Assembly: GCA_003216895.1 (NCBI GenBank)
Contig: QCID01000005.1
Span: forward strand, 1 to 64,000
Reading direction: 5' to 3'
DNA: 64,000 nt
Source: Prochlorococcus sp. AG-402-K04
GTDB lineage: Bacteria > Cyanobacteriota > Cyanobacteriia > PCC-6307 > Cyanobiaceae
Part shown: in pieces, positions 19,061 through 27,549 of the stretch
Layout: every line of letters begins with the position of its first letter
Position numbering within the stretch: position 1 is the stretch's first letter
The notes under the pieces: generated by a model
Database searches by the model: none
The model's input: the letters and a program-made list of their open reading frames with translations, nothing else
What the model was told of the DNA's origin: nothing
Translations under genes and position numbers: made by a program

Positions 19061-20587
19061 TTAAATTAATTTAAGCAAGAAATCGTTTCTTTTGCGAATT
19101 GCCAAAAGTGCTTCTTGATTTGAATTAATATCAGTTCCAATACTTGGAAAAAGCTCTAACATTTTATTTTTCCATTTACTTGATTTCATTTTTTCCTTCC
19201 AGCACCGGTTTAAAACTTCAACCATAATTGTTACTGCTGTGCTTGCGCCAGGGGAAGCGCCAAGCAAAGCAGCCAAGGATCCATCTGATGAAGTAACTAC
19301 TTCTGTCCCCATTTTTAAAACACCACCTTTAGAGGTTTGTTTGATTATTTGAACACGTTGACCAGCAATTGAAAGCTTCCAATCATTAGGAGAGACCGTA
19401 GGAAGAAATCTTTTTAAGGTTTCTATTCGATCTTCATTTGTTTGTCTTAATTGATTAAGTAAGTATTTTCCCAGATCTATATTGTCGAAACCTGCTTGCA
19501 ACATAGAGAAGATATTAGTTGTTTTGATAGATCTAAACAAATCTAATTTTGATCCATATTTTAAAAAATTTGAACTAAATCCTGCAAAAGGACCAAATAA
19601 AAGAGATCTTTTTCCTTCTATCCATCTTGTGTCTAAGTGTGGAACAGACATTGGTGGTGCTCCAACTGCTGCATTTCCATAAACCTTTGCATTATGTGTT
19701 TTTGTTGATTTTTCCTCATCACAAATCAACCATTTGCCGCTGACAGGGAACCCTGCATATAACAATCCTTCTGGTATTCCAGATTTTTGCAAAAGAGACA
19801 AAGCTCCTCCCCCTGCCCCAAGGAAAATAAACTTTGATCTAACAATTCTATTTTTTTTTGCTCCTTTTAAAGATAAATACCAATCTCCCTCACTATCTTG
19901 TTGAAGATTTTCCACATTTGTAGAGTAGTTAATTTCTATAGATTTTGCCCCTTCAATTTGATTGATATATGAGCGAGTTAAATTACCAAAATCAATATCA
20001 GTTCCTCTTTTAATTCTTGTCGCAGCAATTTTTTCACTCTGTTTCCTACCATCCATAATCAATGGAATCCAATCTTTTAATTGACCATGATCCTTTGTGA
20101 ATTCCATTTGTGAAAAAGAGACATGAGAACTAAGTTCAGAGAACCTTTTCTCAAGCAATGAAATATCTTTATCTCCAAAGACAAGGCTAATGTGCGGCAA
20201 TTTATTTAAAAAAGTTTTTGGCATCAATTTCTCTTTTTCTGCCAAAGATGCCCAAAACTCTAAGCTTTGCTCAAAGGATTTATTTATTTCAAAAGCCTTG
20301 GCAGTATTAAGAGAGCCATCCTCTTTAATTGGAGTGTAATTAAGCTCACAGTTAGCGGCATGTCCTGTACCAGCATTATTCTTTGCGCAGCTACTTTCCA
20401 AACCAGCCGAAGATAATCTTTCAACAACCAGCAATCGTAAATCTGGATCAAGCTCATGCAGAAGTACTGCAAGAGTTGAGCTCATAATTCCTGCACCTAC
20501 TAATATTGCGTCATATGTATTTTCTGAATCTGAGGCAATGGTATTAAACAAAATCTTTATCAAGATTACATACAGACTATCCTGCAA
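19061..20587 (-). CDS. mqo: Malate:quinone oxidoreductase
   Basis: Mqo oxidises malate to oxaloacetate at the membrane and passes electrons to quinone. The FAD-binding motif is GAGIMSSTLAVLL at about residues 31-43. The family blocks SCAKNNAGTGHAANCELNYT and GASPGASTAV are conserved, and the length is near the usual 490-500 residues. The longest frame starts with TTG at 20587 and adds about 25 residues before the FAD fold, so the true start may be a downstream TTG. A role in the branched picocyanobacterial TCA pathway is likely. It is divergent from nfu, with 38 bases between. Confidence 0.93.
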   Translation of the reverse strand: MQDSLYVILIKILFNTIASDSENTYDAILVGAGIMSSTLAVLLHELDPDLRLLVVERLSSAGLESSCAKNNAGTGHAANCELNYTPIKEDGSLNTAKAFEINKSFEQSLEFWASLAEKEKLMPKTFLNKLPHISLVFGDKDISLLEKRFSELSSHVSFSQMEFTKDHGQLKDWIPLIMDGRKQSEKIAATRIKRGTDIDFGNLTRSYINQIEGAKSIEINYSTNVENLQQDSEGDWYLSLKGAKKNRIVRSKFIFLGAGGGALSLLQKSGIPEGLLYAGFPVSGKWLICDEEKSTKTHNAKVYGNAAVGAPPMSVPHLDTRWIEGKRSLLFGPFAGFSSNFLKYGSKLDLFRSIKTTNIFSMLQAGFDNIDLGKYLLNQLRQTNEDRIETLKRFLPTVSPNDWKLSIAGQRVQIIKQTSKGGVLKMGTEVVTSSDGSLAALLGASPGASTAVTIMVEVLNRCWKEKMKSSKWKNKMLELFPSIGTDINSNQEALLAIRKRNDFLLKLI

Positions 20588-20625
20588 TTAACTAAGCTAA
20601 GCAAAATTAAATTAAGTAAACCGAA

Positions 20626-20871
20626 ATGAGCGATGAAACTCTTGCACTGACGACAGAAAACGTCGAAAAGGTTCTTGATGAATTAAGACCATTTCTCATG
20701 GCTGATGGAGGCAATGTAGAGATAGCTGAAATAGATGGACCAATCGTCAAAGTTAGACTTCAGGGAGCTTGCGGAAGTTGCCCGAGTAGCACTATGACTC
20801 TAAAAATGGGTATTGAAAGAAAGCTGAGGGAAATGATTCCAGAGGTTAGCGAGGTAATACAAGTTTTATAA
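20626..20871 (+). CDS. nfu: NifU-like Fe-S cluster scaffold (NFU)
   Basis: This 81-residue protein is the C-terminal NifU domain alone. The cluster-binding motif CGSCPSST is at about residues 50-57, and the [15 protein letters not shown] block precedes it. In cyanobacteria this single-domain NFU is the main scaffold handing 4Fe-4S clusters to photosystem I and other targets. ATG at 20626 gives [17 protein letters not shown]. It is divergent from mqo. Confidence 0.95.
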   Translation: MSDETLALTTENVEKVLDELRPFLMADGGNVEIAEIDGPIVKVRLQGACGSCPSSTMTLKMGIERKLREMIPEVSEVIQVL

Positions 20872-20898
20872 ATTAACATTCCTGTTAACCTTTATTAT

Positions 20899-21162
20899 TT
20901 AATTTAGAGAACTTAATTCTCTTTTAATTGCAGACTTATAATTAAGACAATCCAATGGAAGTCCATTATAAATGAGATAACCAATTGGAGCCATTAGTCC
21001 AACTGTAAAAATAAGGTTAGATACTTCTAAACCTACATTTCTTAGCAAAAAAGTTATTCCATAAATACCTAAAAGATAGACATGCATAATCAAAAATTGT
21101 TTAGTATTTTGAACAGGCCATCTAAAGATAGAACCTAAGAAAAACAAAACACCTTTCATCAC
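20899..21162 (-). CDS. Small two-to-three-segment membrane protein, hypothetical
   Basis: This 87-residue protein has hydrophobic segments at about residues 22-42 (QFLIMHVYLLGIYGITFLL) and 48-66. It begins with two adjacent ATGs (21162 and 21159). It is convergent with nfu and precedes a chain of other small minus-strand genes. I do not recognise a family. Its compactness, clear membrane segments and lack of a competing frame support a real gene. Confidence 0.55.
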   Translation of the reverse strand: MMKGVLFFLGSIFRWPVQNTKQFLIMHVYLLGIYGITFLLRNVGLEVSNLIFTVGLMAPIGYLIYNGLPLDCLNYKSAIKRELSSLN

Positions 21163-21248
21163 TCTTATTTATAGTTGAATAATCATACATAATCTTTAAT
21201 CATTTTCACCAATGAATATGTATCTAAAGATGAAAAATGATGTATCAA

Positions 21249-21383
21249 TTAATTTTTAAATTTTGATTTATTTAGAGAATATTCTTTTTTAAGTTTTCTC
21301 ATTCTTCTTGACCATATAAATGTCGCAATAACAACCCATAGAAAGAAGCCACACAAAGCAAGAAGGCTAGCTGTGTAATTCAT
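21249..21383 (-). CDS. 44-residue single-pass membrane protein, hypothetical
   Basis: The short frame from ATG at 21383 encodes an N-terminal membrane helix (about residues 5-25, ALCGFFLWVVIATFIW) followed by a strongly basic tail (SRRMRKLKKEY). The layout is positive-inside, like the small subunits of photosynthetic and respiratory complexes. It is not a subunit I can name. The stop of the NicO-family gene is 13 bases upstream, so the two may be co-transcribed. Confidence 0.45.
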   Translation of the reverse strand: MNYTASLLALCGFFLWVVIATFIWSRRMRKLKKEYSLNKSKFKN

Positions 21384-21396
21384 GAAAAGAAGTGAT

Positions 21397-22065
21397 TTAA
21401 AAAGTTAGAATCGAAGTCTTTTGAAGCCAATAAAGTCCTACTGCTATTGACAAGCCTCCAATTGACCTCATCAAAAAAGGATAAAAGTTTTTATTAGCTT
21501 TTTTAGCAGCAAATGATATCCCTAAAACAACACATCCCATCGCAAAAACAGACCCAATTAAATATGAAAAGAGATAAACCAAAGCACCATTAAAAGAAAG
21601 AGCAAAGGCAGGTATAACTGCCAGAAGATGATTTGTCCCTGCAAAACCATGAAGGACCCCTATTCCAGTAGCGGCATGAGTATGGCTTCTAAGGAAACTA
21701 TTACCAAAAGAATGAAAGTGAAAATGCTGATGAGGCATTCCATTCTCATGTTCATGTTTATGAATATGAATGTTGACTCTTAGAGAAGTCCTAATGGCGA
21801 AACCTCCAATAATCAAAAGAGTTATTCCAACAAGAATCTCAGCAAAATCAGACGTTTTTCCAATATCAATAAAGTCTTTAGCAACAATCCCAACTAAAGA
21901 GAGGATCAAAACACCTGCAGAATGCCCTACTCCCCATGCCAATCCATCTTTCAATGCAACTCTTGGTTTTGTTATCGCTGATGGAGCCATTGCAACCATA
22001 TGATCTGGTCCGCTTATGACATGAAGAGCTCCTAACCCAAAACCTGTGACAATACTATCTAACAT
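21397..22065 (-). CDS. NicO/UreH-family nickel/cobalt (metal) transporter
   Basis: This 222-residue protein has about six membrane helices. The two metal-site signatures are GLGALHVISGPDHM at about residues 10-23 and GVLHGFAGTNHLLA at about 137-150, forming an inverted internal repeat. Between them residues 100-130 are extremely His-rich, a cytoplasmic or periplasmic metal-sensing loop seen in RcnA/HupE/UreH relatives. Marine picocyanobacteria need nickel for urease and Ni superoxide dismutase, so a nickel role is plausible. Whether it imports or exports is not readable. Start ATG at 22065. Confidence 0.82.
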   Translation of the reverse strand: MLDSIVTGFGLGALHVISGPDHMVAMAPSAITKPRVALKDGLAWGVGHSAGVLILSLVGIVAKDFIDIGKTSDFAEILVGITLLIIGGFAIRTSLRVNIHIHKHEHENGMPHQHFHFHSFGNSFLRSHTHAATGIGVLHGFAGTNHLLAVIPAFALSFNGALVYLFSYLIGSVFAMGCVVLGISFAAKKANKNFYPFLMRSIGGLSIAVGLYWLQKTSILTF

Positions 22066-22255
22066 AAAAACCGACTTTTCTTAAAGCTTTCTATTAAATA
22101 CAGTTTAATATAACGAACATATATTATTACCTTTAATAAAATATTGTTGATACTATATCTAAGTAAAGTAATAGATATAAAATTAAATTAGATATCTTAC
22201 TTAAAATATTTTGTCGTAATTTTTGCTAATATGCTAAAGCTAGATTCTTTAATTT

Positions 22256-22492
22256 TTAAGAAATATTGTCTTTTTGAAGTTTCCCAGACATCTCATATGC
22301 CTCTGAACTTCCACCATGTCCATGGGCAATACCTAATTCATGCATTTTTGCGTGTTCATCAATAGTATCTCTGAGCTCTTTAGAGCCTGAGCCAAATGTT
22401 GAATAAACTCCATAGGCTACTGAGCCTGCTAGCAAAACAACTATTCCGCCTATGAGCATCAATAAAGTTGGATCAGTAGTTGAAGTTTCCAT
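22256..22492 (-). CDS. PsbN-like small membrane protein with His-rich extension
   Basis: The 78-residue protein has one membrane helix (about residues 10-30) followed by STFGSGSKELRDTIDEH. This closely parallels the conserved tail of PsbN (FGPPSKELRDPFxxHED), the photosystem II repair/assembly factor. It differs from canonical PsbN by an extra 30 residues after that motif, containing HELGIAHGHGG and a polar end, and by GSGS in place of GPPS. It is therefore probably a diverged paralog, not psbN itself, which normally lies opposite psbH. ATG at 22492. Confidence 0.65.
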   Translation of the reverse strand: METSTTDPTLLMLIGGIVVLLAGSVAYGVYSTFGSGSKELRDTIDEHAKMHELGIAHGHGGSSEAYEMSGKLQKDNIS

Positions 22493-22727
22493 TGGTATTA
22501 ATTATTTCAAATAATTCTACTGTATGAACACTGTTATCGAGAGCTTCAAATGGAAACTAGTTAAATTGGCCTATTATATTCTTTGAGTTTATTAATCAAA
22601 AAGTCAAAAAACTATTTTTAATTAACTGATTTTCAAATGATAAACATTTTAGAAAATAATTGATATTGAATAATTTTTAAATATATAAATGAATTTGTAT
22701 ATCCTTAAAATATTTACTTATATGTTA

Positions 22728-22826
22728 TTAGAGAGTCGAATTGTAAGCTAAAAGCCCGAAGAAACCCAATATCAAAAGAATACTAGCAATCCTGCTAAAA
22801 GTTATAGGACCAAAATCAATTTTCAT
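22728..22826 (-). CDS. 32-residue single-pass membrane peptide, hypothetical
   Basis: The short frame from ATG at 22826 encodes a peptide with a hydrophobic run at about residues 9-28 (TFSRIASILLILGFFGLLAY). Size and layout resemble the small b6f or photosystem subunits, but it does not match PetG, L, M, N or the Psb peptides as I know them. It lies in a low-complexity AT-rich spacer beside other small genes, so chance remains possible. Confidence 0.35.
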   Translation of the reverse strand: MKIDFGPITFSRIASILLILGFFGLLAYNSTL

Positions 22827-22937
22827 TTCAAGACTGAATCATTACATACATATTAATATAAAAAACGGCAAAAAGTGAACAAGTTTAAATAGAAATATGA
22901 TTTTTACTATTTGCCCAATAGCACCGAAATCTAATTT

Positions 22938-23072
22938 CTATTCACTCTTTTGATTATCAACTTCCAAATGATGCTCATAAGCGTCAATCTCTTTCTCACT
23001 TTTTTTTATTTGCCCATCGAACATAACCACCCATTCTTGAGCTTTGATTTTTTGGTCTTTTTTGATACTCAT
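22938..23072 (-). CDS. 44-residue charged soluble protein, hypothetical
   Basis: The frame from ATG at 23072 encodes a hydrophilic peptide rich in Lys, Glu and Asp (MSIKKDQKIKAQEWVVMF and on) with no membrane segment. It has the composition of a genuine small protein in AT-rich DNA where random frames are usually Lys/Asn/Ile/Phe-biased. It is divergent from the aminotransferase gene. No family recognised. Confidence 0.45.
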   Translation of the reverse strand: MSIKKDQKIKAQEWVVMFDGQIKKSEKEIDAYEHHLEVDNQKSE

Positions 23073-23251
23073 AAACTAATTAAAATTAAAATCCATCATA
23101 CTTTAATACCATGTTTTTTGATTTAAAATCCCCACATAAAATATTTAAAAAATGCTAGGCGTTAAGGTTGACATAAATAGAAAACATCATCAAATTGGTA
23201 AGTCAGGGGAAAAAAGATATTCTTAGTTACAACAACTAAAAGTTAGAAGAT

Positions 23252-24463
23252 ATGTCACCAATATTGTTCAAAGACAATATGCCCGCCCTACAAAATAAAG
23301 CCTATTTTAATTATGGAGGTCAAGGTCCGCTCCCAAGTCAATCATTAAATGCAATAACTTCGAGCTGGCAAACAATTCAAAACTTAGGTCCATTTACAAA
23401 TAATGTTTGGCCATACATTACTAAAGAATTCATAACTACGAAAAATCTTATAGCGGAGATTTGCGCTATTCATCCTAAGAGAATTGCCTTTACTGAAAAT
23501 GTCACCTCCGGATGTGTTTTACCTTTACTAGGACTACCATTTTTTGATTGTGATAATTTATTACTTAGCGATTGTGAGCATCCTGGGATAGTCGCAGCAT
23601 GTAAAGAGCTCGCTCGGAAAAAGAATCTAACAATCACAATACTACCCGTATCAAAAATATGTAATGGTGACGACAAGAAAAATGAGACGTATAAAATAAT
23701 ACTTAAATTAATAGATGAACATATACAAAAAAATACAAAGCTCGTTGTCCTCTCACATCTCCTTTGGAATACAGGACAAATTATGCCAATTGAGCTTATC
23801 TCAAAAAGGCTTAAAGATCATTCAAGCAAACCATATTTATTAGTTGATGCTGCTCAAAGTTTTTGTCATGTTCCAATCAAAGGTGCTTGTGAGAATGCTG
23901 ACATCTATGCTTTTACCGGACATAAATGGGCTTATGGGCCTGAGGGACTTGGAGCTGTTGCTCTCTCAACAAGAGTTTTAGAAGAATCAAGCCCAACATT
24001 AATTGGGTGGAAAAGCTTAAAAGCTGAAGAAGGAATCTATATCAACAATAAAACACCTTTTCATTCTGATGGAAGACGTTTTGAGATAGCGACTTCTTGT
24101 GTCCCACTTTTAGCTGGCCTCAGAACCTCTCTAAACATGTTAAAAAATGAAGGAAGTGAGACTGAGCGATTTAATAAGATTAAAAACCTCAGCGCTGTCC
24201 TGTGGGAGAAACTAAACCAAATCAAAAATATTGAACTTGTTTTAAATAGTCCGCCACCTTCAGGGATTATAAGTTTTACTGTTGATGGAAACAATTCTCC
24301 TGAGGAGATCGTCAACTACCTTGGTCAACAGAATTTATGGATAAGAGTTCTCGAAGATCCGAAATGGCTTCGTGCTTGCGTTCATATCACTACAGATTTA
24401 AACGAGATTAATAATCTTGTTGTTGGTCTAAAAAATTTTATTTCGACTAAAGAGGCTATGTAA
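23252..24463 (+). CDS. Class V aminotransferase / cysteine desulfurase-like (possibly cystine lyase)
   Basis: This 403-residue fold-type I PLP enzyme has the PLP lysine K225 in FTGHKWAYGPEG and the cofactor Asp in LLVDAAQSF (about 196-204). SDCEHPG at about 106-112 and the ENVTSG phosphate-binding loop are typical of the SufS/isopenicillin-epimerase branch. No catalytic Cys loop of SufS is evident. The closest cyanobacterial relatives I know of are the C-DES cystine lyases. It is convergent with murE and overlaps it by 8 bases. Substrate not provable. Confidence 0.8.
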   Translation: MSPILFKDNMPALQNKAYFNYGGQGPLPSQSLNAITSSWQTIQNLGPFTNNVWPYITKEFITTKNLIAEICAIHPKRIAFTENVTSGCVLPLLGLPFFDCDNLLLSDCEHPGIVAACKELARKKNLTITILPVSKICNGDDKKNETYKIILKLIDEHIQKNTKLVVLSHLLWNTGQIMPIELISKRLKDHSSKPYLLVDAAQSFCHVPIKGACENADIYAFTGHKWAYGPEGLGAVALSTRVLEESSPTLIGWKSLKAEEGIYINNKTPFHSDGRRFEIATSCVPLLAGLRTSLNMLKNEGSETERFNKIKNLSAVLWEKLNQIKNIELVLNSPPPSGIISFTVDGNNSPEEIVNYLGQQNLWIRVLEDPKWLRACVHITTDLNEINNLVVGLKNFISTKEAM

Positions 24464-26012
24464 AAGCCTTTCTTAAGGACAATGCTTTTCTCGCTTGTTC
24501 ACGATCATCAAAATAAATTGTCTGATCTTTTAGAATTTGATAATCCTCATGACCTTTCCCTGCGATTAAAACAACGTCGTTTTCCATGGCTTTTGCTATT
24601 GCCAGTTGAATTGCTGTAGATCTCTCTGGCTCAACAGAAATTTCAGAATCAAAAGTTATACCTTTTTCAATATCTTTAATAATTACGCTTGGGTCTTCTT
24701 GCCGAGGATTATCAGATGTCACAACTACATAATCTGCAAACTTAGCAGCAACTTCCCCCATCTTAGATCTTTTTCCTTTATCTCTATTACCACCACAACC
24801 AAAAACACAAATTAATTTTTTTTTCGTCAATGATCTCGATGCGACTAAAGCATTTTTCAAGCCATCCGGTGTATGCGCATAATCTACTATCACTAGTGGA
24901 TAGCCGTCTTTCACTGTAAATCCATCCATATTTATCAATTGCATTCTCCCTGGCACTCCAGGAAACTTGTTCAAAGCTGCCAAAAGATCATTTAATGGGA
25001 GTCCCCTTTGAACTAGAATTCCTATTGCTTGCAAGATATTCATTAAATTAAAATCACCTATTAGTGGTGAAAAAAAGTTTTCTACTCCAAAGGGCGTATG
25101 CAATTTTCCCTTATATCCATCTTGCATAATTTGGAGATTACTAATATATAAATCTGGTTTCTTTCTCATTTGAGAGTTCTCTTTTAATGAGCATGTCCAA
25201 CATTTTTTGTTTAGCTCTTTTGCTAATATTGCACCCCATTTATCGTCTATATTAACTACTGACCTAGGACCATCATCTTCTATTAGATGTGTTCGGAACA
25301 GACTAGCTTTAGCCTCAAAATAAGATTCCATTGAATCGTGATAATCTAAATGGTCTCTTGAAAGATTTGTAAATATTGCCCCACTAAAATGACAACCAGC
25401 GACTCTGTTCTGAGATAAAGCATGTGAACTTACTTCCATTGCGGCATATTCAACTCCTGCCTGAACAGCTTTACTAAGTTGAGCCTGCAAAGGAACAGCA
25501 AAAGTAGTCGTATATTTTGAAGTCTCCTCATAGTTGGGCCATCGATTAATTAATGTTCCAAACAAAGCGGATGGATGGCCAAGCGAAGCAGTCAAAAATT
25601 CAATTAAAAATGATGTGGTCGTTTTACCGTTTGTACCAGTAACACCTATCAAACAAATCTCACTAGATGGTTTACCCCAAAAATCTGCAGCTAATTTGCC
25701 CATAAAGAGTGATACAGGATCAGGGATGATAACTACTGGGTCTTCATTAGTTGGTGGATTCAAAAGAGATGCATTTTTACTTATAATGGCTGCACAAGCA
25801 CCTCTCTCAATTGCTTTTGCCCAATAAATCCCTCCATCAACTTGTGCACCGTCTAAACCTAAGAACAAATCACCTTTTTCGATTTCCCTAGAATCACATG
25901 AAAGATTTTTTATTTCTGGATTCGCTAGGCCTGAAGGGACTTGAACATCAATTGCCTTCAATAAAGTGTGCAGATAACGCGACAAAACAAACCTCTGATG
26001 ATGAAAAATCAA
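24456..26012 (-). CDS. murE: UDP-MurNAc-tripeptide synthetase (DAP-adding)
   Basis: MurE adds meso-diaminopimelate to UDP-MurNAc-Ala-Glu in peptidoglycan synthesis. The ATP motif is VTGTNGKTTTS, the conserved VDYAHTPDGLKNAL block is present, and DNPRQEDP is the signature for DAP rather than lysine. The longest frame (518 codons) begins TTG at 26012. A TTG at 25985 giving SRYLHTLLKA right after the start agrees better with the family, so the gene may be nine codons shorter. It overlaps the convergent aminotransferase gene by 8 bases. Confidence 0.94.
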   Translation of the reverse strand: MIFHHQRFVLSRYLHTLLKAIDVQVPSGLANPEIKNLSCDSREIEKGDLFLGLDGAQVDGGIYWAKAIERGACAAIISKNASLLNPPTNEDPVVIIPDPVSLFMGKLAADFWGKPSSEICLIGVTGTNGKTTTSFLIEFLTASLGHPSALFGTLINRWPNYEETSKYTTTFAVPLQAQLSKAVQAGVEYAAMEVSSHALSQNRVAGCHFSGAIFTNLSRDHLDYHDSMESYFEAKASLFRTHLIEDDGPRSVVNIDDKWGAILAKELNKKCWTCSLKENSQMRKKPDLYISNLQIMQDGYKGKLHTPFGVENFFSPLIGDFNLMNILQAIGILVQRGLPLNDLLAALNKFPGVPGRMQLINMDGFTVKDGYPLVIVDYAHTPDGLKNALVASRSLTKKKLICVFGCGGNRDKGKRSKMGEVAAKFADYVVVTSDNPRQEDPSVIIKDIEKGITFDSEISVEPERSTAIQLAIAKAMENDVVLIAGKGHEDYQILKDQTIYFDDREQARKALSLRKAFT

Positions 26013-26199
26013 TGAAGGATCATTTCAAGTATAAAAAGATCTGCATAAATTTCAGCACAAAATAAATCTACTTACGATTCAGTAATTAAAAAGAAATCTA
26101 ATCTTTTTTATAAAATAATTTTATTGATACAAGCAATAAATTATTTTTTCTCTTTGAAATCAAGAAAGTAGTTTTATAAAAAGAGGAATTGATTATTTC

Positions 26200-26511
26200 T
26201 TAAACTGTTTTGTAAAAAATATTCAAATTCTTTTGTATCCAAGATAAAAGCATGTCTTCCTTTAAACGTGGAGAGACTCGGGGTAATTCAACCTTTTTTA
26301 ATAATCTAGTTGAGTCAAGAACTAATACTGGGACCTCATTTGTATACTTCATATGAATATCTAAAGAAACTTTCTTACTATCTATATCGACAATGGAAAG
26401 AGCAATAGAAGGGTTTAAATTTTCTAGACATACATTAGACAATTTTTTTTCAAGTGTTTGACACAAGCAACAACCTTTACGTGTATATAAAATCAATAAC
26501 TCTGAGATCAT
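26200..26511 (-). CDS. Glutaredoxin-like protein (DUF836)
   Basis: This 103-residue thioredoxin-fold protein has the redox motif CCLC at about residues 14-17 in [17 protein letters not shown], and the cis-Pro strand NEVPVLVLD. It belongs to the DUF836/glutaredoxin-like group, often next to yidD or Fe-S genes. Its ATG overlaps the yidD stop as ATGA, which shows translational coupling. The redox partner is unknown. Confidence 0.8.
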   Translation of the reverse strand: MISELLILYTRKGCCLCQTLEKKLSNVCLENLNPSIALSIVDIDSKKVSLDIHMKYTNEVPVLVLDSTRLLKKVELPRVSPRLKEDMLLSWIQKNLNIFYKTV

Positions 26512-26786
26512 TTTTCTGGAACTGGGTCACACCCACAAGGAGTAAAAGGATGACATTTGCTTAACCTTTTCAAAGTCAGCCAACCACCTCTCCAAGGACC
26601 ATGTTTATTAACGGCTTCTATCCCATAAGCGCTGCAACTAGGGATAAATCGACAACTCGGGCCAAACAATGGTGAAATCCACTTCTGATAAAAGGAAATC
26701 AAACTAACAAAAACAAATGCAATGGCTTTATTGATCTTTGTAAGCATCTTTATATAGAATAATGAACTGGTGAATAAAGGGTCCAT
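26508..26786 (-). CDS. yidD: Membrane protein insertion efficiency factor YidD
   Basis: YidD assists YidC-dependent membrane protein insertion. The 92-residue frame has the family core [20 protein letters not shown] followed by [26 protein letters not shown] and GCDPVP. Two starts compete: ATG at 26786 with GGAAG seven bases upstream, and ATG at 26747 ([11 protein letters not shown]), which fits the family length better. Its stop overlaps the start of the glutaredoxin-like gene. It is divergent from rpsD with 51 bases between. Confidence 0.93.
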   Translation of the reverse strand: MDPLFTSSLFYIKMLTKINKAIAFVFVSLISFYQKWISPLFGPSCRFIPSCSAYGIEAVNKHGPWRGGWLTLKRLSKCHPFTPCGCDPVPEK

Positions 26787-26837
26787 GGATTTACTTCCAG
26801 AATACCTTTACCAGTAAACATTTCTAAATTAAACCCT

Positions 26838-27446
26838 ATGTCTAGATACCGCGGACCTCGTTTGAGGATCACGCGTCGCTTGGGAGACCTACCTGGTCTC
26901 ACCCGGAAGGCCGCAAAAAGGTCTCATCCCCCAGGTCAGCACGGCCAAGCCCGTCGCAAGCGCTCTGAATACGCGATCCGACTCGAAGAAAAGCAAAAAC
27001 TTCGATTCAACTATGGTATTTCTGAACGCCAGCTTGTTCGCTATGTAAAGAAAGCTCGTGCTCAGGAGGGTTCCACTGGAACAAATCTCTTAAAGCTTCT
27101 GGAAAACAGGCTGGATAATGTTTGTTTTAGACTTGGATTTGGCCCTACAATCCCAGGTGCAAGGCAGCTAGTAAACCATGGACATGTAACTGTTAATGGC
27201 AGGATCACTGACATTGCAAGTTACCAATGCAAGGCCGGAGATGTTATTGCTATTAGAGATAGCAAAGCTAGTAAGCAATTGGCTCAAGCCAACTTAGAGT
27301 TCCCAGGTCTTGCAAATGTTCCTCCACACCTTGAGCTTGATAAAACCAAACTCTCGGCAAAGATATCTGCAAAGACAGATAGGGAATGGGTTGCTATTGA
27401 AATTAATGAATTGTTAGTTGTTGAGTATTATTCAAGAAAGGTATAA
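26838..27446 (+). CDS. rpsD: 30S ribosomal protein S4
   Basis: S4 is a primary 16S rRNA-binding protein that nucleates the 30S body. The 202-residue protein begins [20 protein letters not shown] and has the S4 RNA-binding domain ([12 protein letters not shown], about residues 91-102), followed by [12 protein letters not shown]. Length fits the bacterial family. The first 150 bases are strikingly GC-rich with CGN arginine codons, unlike neighbours. A terminator lies 40 bases after the stop, so it appears monocistronic. Confidence 0.98.
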   Translation: MSRYRGPRLRITRRLGDLPGLTRKAAKRSHPPGQHGQARRKRSEYAIRLEEKQKLRFNYGISERQLVRYVKKARAQEGSTGTNLLKLLENRLDNVCFRLGFGPTIPGARQLVNHGHVTVNGRITDIASYQCKAGDVIAIRDSKASKQLAQANLEFPGLANVPPHLELDKTKLSAKISAKTDREWVAIEINELLVVEYYSRKV

Positions 27447-27485
27447 ACATACATAAAGCTTCTTTCTCATTAAATTTAATTATGG

Positions 27486-27509
27486 AGCCCCTTTTTTTAG
27501 GGGCTTTTT
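27486..27509 (+). terminator. Rho-independent terminator of rpsD
   Basis: A 7-bp stem, AGCCCCT with AGGGGCT, closes a loop of six T and is followed by a T-run. It sits between the rpsD stop and the metB-like start. Confidence 0.9.
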
Positions 27510-27549
27510 CATGTTTTTCTATAGCCTATAGAAAAACAACTCAAAGGAT

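Noticed and set aside
22524-22586. 20-codon frame beginning MNTVIESFKWK
   Set aside because: Too short and without ribosome site or recognisable similarity to claim as a gene.
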